From NCBI GenBank assembly GCA_030693065.1, contig JAUYBL010000010.1, positions 1 through 64,000 on the forward strand: a DNA stretch of 64,000 nucleotides, written 5' to 3'. The translations under genes and the position numbers were made by a program. The notes below the pieces were generated by a model. That model saw nothing but the letters and a program-made list of their open reading frames with translations, was not told where the DNA came from and did no database searches. This stretch comes from Methylococcaceae bacterium (lineage in GTDB: Bacteria > Pseudomonadota > Gammaproteobacteria > Methylococcales > Methylomonadaceae). Below are positions 18,279 to 27,684 of the stretch, piece by piece (position 1 is the stretch's first letter; every line of letters begins with the position of its first letter).

Positions 18279-19797
18279 CTTGGTCTCCAGCTAACTGTTT
18301 GGTGATAATTGCGACTAACTCATCGCGCAATCTTATAAGTAATTGTTGATCTGATATGGCCGCGTAACCGAGCTGGGGATGGGCTTTTATGACTTGTTTA
18401 AGATCAGAGTTTTTTAACAAATACAGCGCTTGTTTGCCGTGTAAACCGGCATTTTCAATATCATCATTGATGAATTTCCAGGTGTACTCAGTCACAGGAT
18501 TAAATAATCCTGGATACACATCAGGCAGATTTAATAAGGTTTCCGCATCGTCTTGGTCTAGCGCAGGTTCCGATGCAAATGAGGCTTGCGCACTTTCGCC
18601 AAGGTTGATGGCGTTATAAATATCTTCGGTTTTTTTACAGCTCATATTAATTATGCTGATGAGTTTATTATCGGACTCTGCAATGTTTTCATCATCGTTA
18701 AATACCACAGCGGCTTTTACAAATACCGTATAGAACTGGTAGCACTGCTCAGCTGTTTCAAAGCCCGCATAGGTTTTACTGGGCTTTTTAGCGCCTATTT
18801 TGGGCATGGCTTTTAATTCATTAAATGTTGTTTTAAAGCACGTTGCTTCATCCCATGCCGCCAAGGTTTTAAACGCACTGCGTTCGACTGTCTTAACGTT
18901 TTTGATTAATTTTGCTAGTTGCCGTAACTCTTGATCAGCAAACTTAAGGACGACTTTTTCTTCATCATCGTATTGATGCAGCCATTTTTTAGGGTCCAAT
19001 CCGCAGGAGACTAATAAGCCGTAACGGGCATTTAAAGCATCAATCACGCCTTTTAAACGTTCCGCTGAATTTGGTTCGCCGGTTATTTTGCTGCGTCGCA
19101 AAAAGTCTTGGGGCTTGATAGGTGCAGGAATAGCAGTAAATACATCAGCCAGCGTTAACTCTTCGGGCACATACAGCAAGTTGTCATTAACTGTCAGGCA
19201 ATACGGGCCAAACTCGGCTAATCGACTGGCGGAAACCTTGCTGTAGTTGTCGCCCAGTTTTTTACGTTGTCCGCTTAAACTATCGGCAACCGGCTTAAAA
19301 AACATATCGACGGTATGTTCAGCGCGATTAAAAAATCGCTCGATAGCACTTTGCAGCCAGGCCGCATTCCAGCTTTGCTTTAGATAGCATTCCAGAAGCT
19401 GATGGATAGCGGTTGGCATTCTGCCCAGTCTATTAATTAACTGCGGGCGTTTAATCAATACTTCGTTAACGTAAAACACGGCTTCCGGGTTGACTTTAAA
19501 GGTCTGGCCTCCAGCGGTAATGGTCTTATCACTTTCCTCCCCGTCATGCCGCCAGTTGTTATAAAGCAGGTTGTCCTGATAATTCATTTTTTTGCTGAGT
19601 GTCAGAATGATTGCCAGCCAGATTTTTGTTTCCACAACTTGCCGCCGGTTAACATTGCTGTTGCTACTAAAACTTTGCACATTGCTTGCCGGTTGGGCAA
19701 AGTGAGTATTAATAATCTCGGTGATGTCATCGCTTAAATTACACAGCGCAGTACTTGTTTTTAAGTTATAGCTGCGGGTGTTTGGATTTTTATCCAT
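18268..19797 (-). CDS. Unrecognised 509-aa protein, first gene of three-gene operon
   Basis: This cytoplasmic-looking protein has no signal peptide or membrane segment and is mostly helical by composition (KLAKLIKNVKTVER, ELRQLAKLI). It begins with an N-terminal stretch rich in Ser and Asn. No enzyme motif was found. The start ATG at 19797 has AGGAG about 10 bp upstream. It heads an operon with the 172-aa and Lon-like proteins. A copy of the 14-bp element lies 82 bp upstream. Confidence 0.65.
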   Translation of the reverse strand: MDKNPNTRSYNLKTSTALCNLSDDITEIINTHFAQPASNVQSFSSNSNVNRRQVVETKIWLAIILTLSKKMNYQDNLLYNNWRHDGEESDKTITAGGQTFKVNPEAVFYVNEVLIKRPQLINRLGRMPTAIHQLLECYLKQSWNAAWLQSAIERFFNRAEHTVDMFFKPVADSLSGQRKKLGDNYSKVSASRLAEFGPYCLTVNDNLLYVPEELTLADVFTAIPAPIKPQDFLRRSKITGEPNSAERLKGVIDALNARYGLLVSCGLDPKKWLHQYDDEEKVVLKFADQELRQLAKLIKNVKTVERSAFKTLAAWDEATCFKTTFNELKAMPKIGAKKPSKTYAGFETAEQCYQFYTVFVKAAVVFNDDENIAESDNKLISIINMSCKKTEDIYNAINLGESAQASFASEPALDQDDAETLLNLPDVYPGLFNPVTEYTWKFINDDIENAGLHGKQALYLLKNSDLKQVIKAHPQLGYAAISDQQLLIRLRDELVAIITKQLAGDQDDQ

Positions 19798-19878
19798 GCT
19801 TGTTAAAGCTCCTGTTCATTTAGACTAATGGTCGTGGTTATTCTATGTTCTGAATAGTTTATTACCTCGTCTGTTTTA

Positions 19879-19892
19879 TCGAGATAGAAAAT
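19879..19892 (-). repeat. Shared 14-bp upstream element, copy 2
   Basis: Identical TCGAGATAGAAAAT (plus strand), 82 bp upstream of the 509-aa gene in the same orientation as the other copies. It sits between that start and the stop of the TPR gene. Confidence 0.55.
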
Positions 19893-19923
19893 GAGCTGGT
19901 AAAACTTGGAAGCACCCTACCCG

Positions 19924-20724
19924 CTAATGATTCAGCTCATTGCGCAGTTTTTGGATATAAGCCAATTCGTTACGAGACTTTTCATCGTTTTCGTTTTCTG
20001 CAAGGAGTTGCCGATAAATAGCTTCCGCCTCATCCAGTTGCCCCGTTTCTATCAACGCAATACCAATGGATCGATCAAGCCCCGCTTGCAGCATTGTTTT
20101 GACAGCGGGTTCCGTTAGCGACAGCCATTGCTTGCCGGATTTAAAGGTTATCAACGCTTGCTGCCAGTTTTTTTCACGTAGCAAAATTTGCCCTAATTCA
20201 AACAAATAAGTCGCATTAAAAGGCGATAACGCCAAGGCCTTGGTCAGATAGTATTTGGCCTCGCCCAACTGTCCCAGTTCAAATAATGCAAAGCCTTTGG
20301 CGTAATTGGCTTCTGCCCAGGTTTTGGAAATAACCAACACTTTTTCATGTTCCGTCGCGCCCTTCATTGCATACAACAAAGCCGCCTCACTACTGTGCGC
20401 AGAAAATATTTTAAAGTCGCTGCGGCTATATTTATCGTCAAAGTATTTCAAAATAGGATTGAAAGTTTCAGTAATAGCGCTGCTAGCTTGGTCCTCGCTT
20501 TTGATATGGCTTAAGCCGTCGACTATCGCGGACTGAAACCTTTGATCTAATTTAATGTCTTCTTTAGGTCTCACAATCGGCGTCATTTCCAACTTGCCGT
20601 TACGCGACATTGCCTGAATATCCATCGTGGCTAAGGCTTGCGTTGCCGTTACGGAATCTTCAGCCAACACTAGAGTGCTCGCTAAAAAAAATTGCGTCAT
20701 TAATATTAAAAATAAGGTTTTCAA
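19924..20724 (-). CDS. Secreted TPR protein
   Basis: This 266-aa protein has a signal peptide (MKTLFLILMTQFFLASTLVLA) and C-terminal tetratricopeptide repeats (about 135-255): AKGFALFELGQLGEAKYYLTK, FELGQILLREKNWQQALITF, IALIETGQLDEAEAIYRQLL. It is likely a periplasmic scaffold. It lies 126 bp upstream of the three-gene operon on the same strand. GAGGAGA about 7 bp before the start codon supports this start. The third copy of the 14-bp element lies 120 bp upstream. Confidence 0.75.
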   Translation of the reverse strand: MKTLFLILMTQFFLASTLVLAEDSVTATQALATMDIQAMSRNGKLEMTPIVRPKEDIKLDQRFQSAIVDGLSHIKSEDQASSAITETFNPILKYFDDKYSRSDFKIFSAHSSEAALLYAMKGATEHEKVLVISKTWAEANYAKGFALFELGQLGEAKYYLTKALALSPFNATYLFELGQILLREKNWQQALITFKSGKQWLSLTEPAVKTMLQAGLDRSIGIALIETGQLDEAEAIYRQLLAENENDEKSRNELAYIQKLRNELNH

Positions 20725-20843
20725 AATCTATCTCCTCGTCTAAATCATAAACCGGCAATGCGGCGGGATGACAAAAGGCCATCTGCGGTTTGATCGTTTT
20801 TTAACACTTGAAACCAGATGAATACCTCTTCTCAGCATTAACT

Positions 20844-20857
20844 TCGAGATAGAAAAT
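20844..20857 (-). repeat. Shared 14-bp upstream element, copy 3
   Basis: Identical TCGAGATAGAAAAT (plus strand), 120 bp upstream of the TPR gene and also within the divergent region before the helicase gene. Flanking bases after it (TACGCTG) resemble those of copy 1 (AACTCTG). Confidence 0.55.
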
Positions 20858-21040
20858 TACGCTGTCCAGATAGTTTTCGATTATTCGACAAAATCGCTTA
20901 ATAATTTCCTTAGCAACTATTATTCACTAGCTGATTGATATAACCCAGTGCCAGCGCTTAGACTTGGGCTGACAAAATCTGTGCTTCAATCACAATCCCT
21001 TGCACCCTTTTCAATACTCAATCAATTCTTTTGTCTAAAA

Positions 21041-24000
21041 ATGGCTCATCAACCCGACATTATCAGAGCCAAGTGCCTTTGCATCGATATTGAAACCGCT
21101 CGCGACGACCGTTTAAAGCTACGGGAAATCGGTGTCTATCGGCCTGACACCAATACCAGAGCGCACATCCCCGGTAAGGCGAGCAATCTTGTTGCCCAAC
21201 TGGATGCCATCACCGAAGGCGCGGCGTTTGTGCTGGGCCATAATGTCATTGCTTTTGATCAGCCTGCGTTGTTGGTATTGCATTCCGATTTAATGCTGCA
21301 TCGCTTGCCGTTGGTCGATACGCTGGAACTATCGCCGGTCGCTTTTCCGCAAAATCCGTATCACCGCTTGGTCAAAGATTACAAGTTGTGTAGCACAACG
21401 CGTAACGATCCAGTCCGTGATGCTGAACTGGCTTACGAGTTATTTCTGGATCAACGTGAGGCCTTAAGCCAACGGGTCTCAGAACAGCCAAATGAAGCAT
21501 TGTGCCTGCACTTTCTGCTGACACCGGAAAATGGCAAGGGTCTAGCCAATTTCTTTGCCACCTTACGGCGCGCGTTGCGTCCTTCTTTGCCCGAGGCACA
21601 AGCTGCGTGGCAACAAGTAACCGATGGTAAGGTTTGTAAAACAGGACAGCAGCGGGTGCTTAACGATTATCTTGCTAACCCACAATGGCATAAACCTTTG
21701 GCTTATGTGTTGGCTTGGCTGCGGGTATCTGGAGGCAATTCAGTGCTGCCGCCTTGGGTGAGTGCCAATTTTCCGAAAACGCGCGAGTTGATTGCAATTC
21801 TGCGCGATGTGCCGTGCAGCGATCCTGATTGTACTTGGTGCCAAGAACAGCACAATCTACTAGAACTGCTACCTCGCTATTTTCCGGGAATAACCCAATT
21901 TCGGCCAACACCGTCCACTGCCGACGGTAAATCATTGCAGCAAACCATTGTCGAATACGGCTTTGCAGGTACATCAATGCTGGCGATTTTACCGACCGGC
22001 GGCGGCAAATCCTTATGTTTTCAGCTTCCTGCCCTGGCCCGTTATTATCGCAACGGCAGTCTGACGGTAATTATTTCGCCGTTGCAATCGTTAATGAAGG
22101 ATCAGGTTGATAATCTGGAAGCGCGCGGCATCACCTGTGCAGGTTATCTCAACAGCCTACTCAATCCGCTGGAAAGACGCGTGATGCTGGACAAGTTGCG
22201 ACTGGGCGATTTGGGGTTGATCTTCGTTGCGCCGGAACAATTTCGCAGTACCGCTTTTACCAAAGCGCTTCAGCACCGAGAAATCGGCGCTTGGGTCTTT
22301 GACGAAGCGCATTGTTTGTCAAAATGGGGACACGATTTTCGCCCCGATTATTTATATGTGTCGAATTTCATCAAGAACCGACAAAAGAATAAGCCATCGC
22401 CAGTATTTTGTTTTACCGCCACCGCCAAACCGGATGTGGTAGAGGACATTGTCGAGCATTTTCATAAGCGTTTGGGTATCACCTTAGAATCTTTGTCCGG
22501 TGGCGTTCGCCGCGAGAATTTGCTTTACGAAGTCCATGCGGTACCTGCACAAGCAAAATATCCGGAAGTGCTGCGTTTACTAGAACACTCTTTGCGCGAC
22601 GAAGGCGGCGCCATCATATTTTGTGCCCGCCAGAAAACCGTGGAGGAAATGGCCGAGTTTTTAAAACAGGCAGGACTTGATTGCGGCTATTTTCATGGCG
22701 GTATGCCGCCGGAACAAAAGCGCCAAATGCAGGAAGCGTTTATTGCTGGTGAGTTGCGCGTTATCGCGGCGACCAATGCCTTTGGTATGGGCGTCGATAA
22801 AGCCGATGTGCGTTTAGTGGTGCATTTAGATACGCCGGGCTCGCTGGAAAACTATCTGCAAGAAGCGGGGCGCGCCGGACGCGACCAAGACCCAGCACGT
22901 TGCGTATTGCTTTATGACGATGCCGATCTGGATGTACAGTTTCGTTTGTTGCGCAATTCCCGGCTGACTCAGCACGACATTTACGCCATTTTAAAAGCGC
23001 TGCGCAGCATCGAGAAAAAAGACCGCAGCGAAGGTTCGGTGGTAGTCACAAGCGGCGAAATTCTGTTAGAAATTCCCGATAAACACGGCATTGATCCTGA
23101 TGCTAACGATGCTGATACCAAAGTCCGTATCGCCGTGGCTTGGCTGGAAGAAGCCCGTTTACTGGAACGCCAGGAAAATCATACCCGTTTATTTCCGGGC
23201 AGTTTACAGGTTGCCAGTATCGATGAAGCCAGAGCCTTCTTGGAGAAAAAATTAGGGACGAATAACGACATCGAGCCTTACATCACCCTGCTCTCGCAAT
23301 TGTTCTACAGCGAAGATGACGAAGGCATTAGTACCGATGATTTGATGCTGGCCACTGGTCGTAATTCCCTTGAAGTACAGAACATGTTACGCGATTTGGA
23401 CCGATTCAAACTGGTGTCAAACGACACTGAAATCGGCGTGACCTTATACCGTGATCCCGACACCACGGACCGACTGGAAGCTTTACGCAAATTGGAGGAT
23501 GCGTTAATCGCCAGTTTGCGCGAGGCTGCACCTGATGCCGATCAAGAACAATGGCAAATACTCAACGTTCGGCGGCTCTGCGATACCTTGCGCCGAGATG
23601 CCGGCGTTGAACTGGAACCCGACAAGTTGTCGCGACTACTGAAATCGTTTGCCGAGGCCTTTGGCGGTGGTACCGGTCAGCGCGGTTTTTTCGCGTTGCG
23701 CCCAGCCGGACAAGATAATCGCTACCTAAAATTACAACGTAGCTGGCTAGACATCGACATCATCCGCCACAAACGCATGCGGCTGGCACAGGCCCTGGTC
23801 AATTATTTTGTTACGCACCGGCAAGGCAATAATCTGCTGGTTACCTGTAAACAAGGCGATTTAGAAGCCGCCTTGCAAGCTGATTTGACCTTGCAAGATC
23901 TGGATGTGCGCGACTGGAATGTAGCGTTGGCGGCGGCATTGATTTATTTGGACACCAACGAAGTATTACATTTGGCGCGCGGCAAAGCGGTATTTCGTGC

Positions 24001-26200
24001 TGCGATGAGTATCCAGCTCAATGCCGACGCCAGACGCAGGCAATTCAAAAAATCCGATTACGCCGAGCTTGCTCTGCACTACAAAGACAAGATTATCCAG
24101 GTGCATGTGATGGCGGAATATGCTCGCTTGGCGCTGAGCAAGATTCAAGCGGCAATGGCGTTTATCGTCGATTATTTCGGCATGGACAGAGACGAGTTTG
24201 TGCATCGCTACTTCGCTGGTCGCCAGGATATTCTGGAAATGGCTACTACCGAGGTCGCGCATCGCCGCATTCTGACCGATCTACAAAACCCGGAACAACA
24301 AGCCATCGTGGCTGCGCCGCTGGAAGGCAGTCACTTGGTATTGGCAGGTCCTGGTTCAGGTAAAACCAAAATCATCGTGCATCGCGTCGCCTGGTTACTG
24401 CGTGAATGTATGGTGCCGCCGGAAGACATTATGGTGCTGTGCTACAACCGCTCGGCAACTATAGAAATTCGACGACGCTTATGGGCATTGGTCGGTGCCG
24501 ATGCTGCTGGCGTGACGGTGCAAACTCTGCATGGATTGGCATTGCGATTAACCGGCACCAGTTATGTAGTTGCCGCCGAACGCGGCGAAAGCGTCGACTT
24601 TTCAGAGGTAATTAAAACCGCCACAGCACAATTGAGAAAATCCGACCTCGGTGACGACATCGGCCCGGCTACTCAACGCGACCGTTTATTATCCGGCTTG
24701 CGCTATCTGCTGGTCGATGAATATCAGGATATCAACGCCGAACATTACGATCTGATTAGCGCATTGGCCGGACGTTCGCTAAATAGTGAGGAAGACAAGT
24801 TGTCATTGCTGGCAGTGGGTGATGACGATCAAAATATTTATGCTTTTGGCGGTGCTAATGTCCGTTTTATCAAACAGTTCAGCCACGATTATCAGGCCAA
24901 CACTTATTATCTAATCGAGAATTACCGCTCGACGACAAATATCATCAACTGCGCCAATCGAGTTATCGCTCCAGCACGGGAGCGCATGAAAACCGAACAC
25001 GCGATTAGAATCAATCATGCCCGACGCAACGTCGCGGATGGCGGCGATTTTACCGCATTGGACAGTTTGGCTCAAGGGCGAGTCCATATCATCGAATCAC
25101 CACCGCACATCTCCAGTGAGGTCCAAATCGCGCTCGCCGAGCTATCGAGACTGAATGCTTTGGAAAATTCAGGTCAACCAAGTCAATGGGGACGCTGCGC
25201 GGTAATTGCCAGACATTGGGATGCACTGGAACCGATGGCGGCATTATGTCGGCAACAAGGTATTCCGATGAAGCTAATGCGAGAAAAATCCCAACACAAT
25301 TTATACAACACGCGGGAAGGTCATCACCTACTGACACTGTTAAATAATCAGCGCCACAAAGCTCGGAAACTTCGAATCCTGTTACGCTGGGGATCGCTGT
25401 CACGTTGGTTCAGGGGCTGCTATGGACAAAGTGTTACCGATCTAATCAAGCACCCGTATCGTGCAATGTTGGCGCAATTTATTATCGAACTTGAGTCTGC
25501 GACACCGGGCAGCCAGCTAGTAATCACAGATGTGATCGACGCATTGTATGAATTTGGTTCCGGCTGCCAAGCTGCGGCTAGCGATAATCGTCATGCTCCG
25601 ATGTCGTTACTAACAGCACACAGCGCCAAAGGCTTGGAGTTCGATCATGTGCTGATTTTGGACGCGGGCGGCTGGCAGCAGAACAATGATGATGAGCGGC
25701 GCTTGTTTTATGTCGCAATGACCCGCGCCCGTAAAACGTTAACCTTATGCTCAAGGTTAGGCGGGCGACATGCATTTATCCGTGATTGCGAAGATCTCTG
25801 TCTTAAATCGCAACCCAATCTTAATTTAGAAAATAGCCAGTTGAATCAACGTATTTTAATCACTGACCAAGCCGATGTTGTGCTGTCATGGCCCGGCTAT
25901 TTTGCGCCGGATAAGCCTATTCATAAAGCCATAGCAAACCTGGAGTACGCTAATAAATTGATCTTACGCGTCAGAAGTGATGGTCAATCGGGTTGGGAAA
26001 TTGCCGATGCAAACGGTGTAACAGTAACAAGAATGGCGCAGGCATTTCAGCCGCCCAAAGGCGAAATCATCGCAGTGCAAGTTGCAGCGATTCTGGTAAG
26101 ACAAGCAAAACAAGGAAATTTAGAAAAATTGCGTTGCGCGAATTGGGAGCTGGTGTTGCCGGAGATTGTTTATTTGCCGGGCACGGCGGATGCTGGATAA
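21041..26200 (+). CDS. Exonuclease-RecQ-UvrD triple fusion helicase
   Basis: This giant 1719-aa protein has three parts. Residues about 8-170 are a DnaQ-like 3'-5' exonuclease (CIDIETARD, LGHNVIAFD, VRDAELAYELF). A RecQ helicase follows (PTGGGKSLCF near 318, VFDEAHCLSKWGHDFRP near 420, FTATAKPDV, QEAGRAGRD). A UvrD/Rep-type superfamily 1 helicase ends it (AGPGSGKT near 1104, VDEYQD near 1226, GDDDQNIYAFGGA, ENYRSTTNI, TAHSAKGLEFDHV, FYVAMTRARKT). It probably acts in DNA repair or defence. ATG 21041 is preferred because the exonuclease begins just after it; a GTG at 20948 is possible. A terminator follows. Confidence 0.9.
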   Translation: MAHQPDIIRAKCLCIDIETARDDRLKLREIGVYRPDTNTRAHIPGKASNLVAQLDAITEGAAFVLGHNVIAFDQPALLVLHSDLMLHRLPLVDTLELSPVAFPQNPYHRLVKDYKLCSTTRNDPVRDAELAYELFLDQREALSQRVSEQPNEALCLHFLLTPENGKGLANFFATLRRALRPSLPEAQAAWQQVTDGKVCKTGQQRVLNDYLANPQWHKPLAYVLAWLRVSGGNSVLPPWVSANFPKTRELIAILRDVPCSDPDCTWCQEQHNLLELLPRYFPGITQFRPTPSTADGKSLQQTIVEYGFAGTSMLAILPTGGGKSLCFQLPALARYYRNGSLTVIISPLQSLMKDQVDNLEARGITCAGYLNSLLNPLERRVMLDKLRLGDLGLIFVAPEQFRSTAFTKALQHREIGAWVFDEAHCLSKWGHDFRPDYLYVSNFIKNRQKNKPSPVFCFTATAKPDVVEDIVEHFHKRLGITLESLSGGVRRENLLYEVHAVPAQAKYPEVLRLLEHSLRDEGGAIIFCARQKTVEEMAEFLKQAGLDCGYFHGGMPPEQKRQMQEAFIAGELRVIAATNAFGMGVDKADVRLVVHLDTPGSLENYLQEAGRAGRDQDPARCVLLYDDADLDVQFRLLRNSRLTQHDIYAILKALRSIEKKDRSEGSVVVTSGEILLEIPDKHGIDPDANDADTKVRIAVAWLEEARLLERQENHTRLFPGSLQVASIDEARAFLEKKLGTNNDIEPYITLLSQLFYSEDDEGISTDDLMLATGRNSLEVQNMLRDLDRFKLVSNDTEIGVTLYRDPDTTDRLEALRKLEDALIASLREAAPDADQEQWQILNVRRLCDTLRRDAGVELEPDKLSRLLKSFAEAFGGGTGQRGFFALRPAGQDNRYLKLQRSWLDIDIIRHKRMRLAQALVNYFVTHRQGNNLLVTCKQGDLEAALQADLTLQDLDVRDWNVALAAALIYLDTNEVLHLARGKAVFRAAMSIQLNADARRRQFKKSDYAELALHYKDKIIQVHVMAEYARLALSKIQAAMAFIVDYFGMDRDEFVHRYFAGRQDILEMATTEVAHRRILTDLQNPEQQAIVAAPLEGSHLVLAGPGSGKTKIIVHRVAWLLRECMVPPEDIMVLCYNRSATIEIRRRLWALVGADAAGVTVQTLHGLALRLTGTSYVVAAERGESVDFSEVIKTATAQLRKSDLGDDIGPATQRDRLLSGLRYLLVDEYQDINAEHYDLISALAGRSLNSEEDKLSLLAVGDDDQNIYAFGGANVRFIKQFSHDYQANTYYLIENYRSTTNIINCANRVIAPARERMKTEHAIRINHARRNVADGGDFTALDSLAQGRVHIIESPPHISSEVQIALAELSRLNALENSGQPSQWGRCAVIARHWDALEPMAALCRQQGIPMKLMREKSQHNLYNTREGHHLLTLLNNQRHKARKLRILLRWGSLSRWFRGCYGQSVTDLIKHPYRAMLAQFIIELESATPGSQLVITDVIDALYEFGSGCQAAASDNRHAPMSLLTAHSAKGLEFDHVLILDAGGWQQNNDDERRLFYVAMTRARKTLTLCSRLGGRHAFIRDCEDLCLKSQPNLNLENSQLNQRILITDQADVVLSWPGYFAPDKPIHKAIANLEYANKLILRVRSDGQSGWEIADANGVTVTRMAQAFQPPKGEIIAVQVAAILVRQAKQGNLEKLRCANWELVLPEIVYLPGTADAG

Positions 26201-26223
26201 AGATCCAAAGAAGTTTTTTGGGC

Positions 26224-26255
26224 AAAAAAAACCGCCACAAGTGGCGGTTTTTTTT
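26224..26255. terminator. Bidirectional intrinsic terminator
   Basis: AACCGCCAC at 26230-26238 pairs with GTGGCGGTT at 26241-26249, with A-run and T-run flanks that serve both convergent genes (helicase and ompA). Confidence 0.85.
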
Positions 26256-26271
26256 CGAACGGCGGGAAAGC

Positions 26272-27333
26272 TTAGTTAGCTGACCAAACCAATTCAACAC
26301 GACGATTCAATTCACGACCTTCTTGAGTGCTGTTGTCAGCAACAGGAAGTTTTTCGCCATAGCCTCTTGCAGACAATCTGTTAGTGACACCTTTTTGTTT
26401 CAGGTAGTTAACAACTGATTGCGAACGGCGTTCTGACAATTTTTGGTTGTGCGAGTCAGAACCTTCACTGCTAGTGTGACCATGAACTTCGATGTCATTC
26501 TTTTGTGGGAAATTAATCAAGTTTTGTGCAACGCTATCTAGGATAGATTTTGCGTTTGGTGTCAATACTGCTGAATCAACCTTGAAATTAACACCTTTCA
26601 ATTCCAAGCTTACTGGGCAACCGTTAACATCAACTTTGGCGCCAGCAAGAGTGCCTGCACAAGCATCGTTACAATCATTAACGCCGTCGTTATCGCCATC
26701 CAGAGTTGAGCAGCTTGGTGCTGGAGCAACAACTGCTGCTGGAGTAACAGGCACATCAAGTTTTGGCGCTGCGTGGTGTTTTGCGCCCAATGGCACAACA
26801 AAACCAACGTTAACAACTAAATCATGGAATTCATCAGTGCCAGGTTGTAATTTGGCATTGAAGTTGTTGTTGTAACGATAACGAACGTCACTACGGATTA
26901 AGAAGTTGTCATGCAATTCGTAAGTAAAACCTGCACCCGCTTCACCGATAAAGCCTACGCCGCTGTCGCCATTGGTACTGCTGTTCATCGCACCTAAACC
27001 AAGTACGGTATACGGTGAGAATTTGTCACGGAAAATGAAGTATTGCGCATCAGCAGTACCACCGGTTAAATCCCAACGACCATTACGACCGCCGTCAGTG
27101 CTTAAACCTTGATAAAAACCTTTCAGTTCAACATTAAAATGTTCATTGATGATTTTACCAACGCCTAAACCGCCGCCCCAGCCGCCTTTCGCATCACGAT
27201 CGCCGCCTGGTTGGATAAAGCTGCCAAAAGGCGCAACGTACCATCTGTCATCTTGGAAATCACCGGCTTGAGCGGCTAAAGAAAGCATGCTTGTACTGGC
27301 GACTGCCAATGCAATTAAATGTTTTTTGATCAT
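26272..27333 (-). CDS. OmpA/OprF-family outer-membrane protein
   Basis: This 353-aa porin-like protein has a signal peptide (to about residue 23, LSLAAQAGDF) and a beta-barrel (about 25-180) ending near VVNVGFVVPLG. A short Ca-binding type 3 linker follows (LDGDNDGVNDCNDACAGT). The OmpA peptidoglycan-binding domain comes last (VHGHTSSEGSDSHNQKLSERRSQSVVNYL, shown by hallmark positions near 26390-26480). It links the outer membrane to the wall. GAGGACC precedes the start. Confidence 0.88.
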   Translation of the reverse strand: MIKKHLIALAVASTSMLSLAAQAGDFQDDRWYVAPFGSFIQPGGDRDAKGGWGGGLGVGKIINEHFNVELKGFYQGLSTDGGRNGRWDLTGGTADAQYFIFRDKFSPYTVLGLGAMNSSTNGDSGVGFIGEAGAGFTYELHDNFLIRSDVRYRYNNNFNAKLQPGTDEFHDLVVNVGFVVPLGAKHHAAPKLDVPVTPAAVVAPAPSCSTLDGDNDGVNDCNDACAGTLAGAKVDVNGCPVSLELKGVNFKVDSAVLTPNAKSILDSVAQNLINFPQKNDIEVHGHTSSEGSDSHNQKLSERRSQSVVNYLKQKGVTNRLSARGYGEKLPVADNSTQEGRELNRRVELVWSAN

Positions 27334-27684
27334 GTTAAGGTCCTCATGAGCGAAATAAAAATGGGAATGGGAAATCTACTTAAACTAATAACTTTCGACT
27401 CCCTACGGGGTTAGATTTTAATAGAAGTTACTGTTACAGCCTATTGATTTTTTTGACTATCCAGACATAACAGGGATCGTTTTTAACTGAAAAAAACCTA
27501 ATAGATTCCTAACAATACCCCCAATGCCTTGTATTTACTGGCATTAGAATTTTTACACGGCATTTGCTTTCATGCAACAAAAGGTTGTAAAGAAACCACG
27601 TATTTACAGTTAACCCAGGCACTACTTGCCGGATAAATCGCACAATAACTGACGCTAGAAGCAAAAAGACCTTAATTGCAGCGA
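27334..27684. other. Intergenic region upstream of the ompA-type gene
   Basis: No gene was seen in this 351-bp region between phoR and the ompA-type gene. It should hold the ompA promoter. A GGGGTTAG/CTCCCTACGG small hairpin at 27401-27416 and an AATGCC/GGCATT inverted repeat at 27521-27546 are the only structures noticed. No confident -35/-10 pair was found. Confidence 0.4.
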
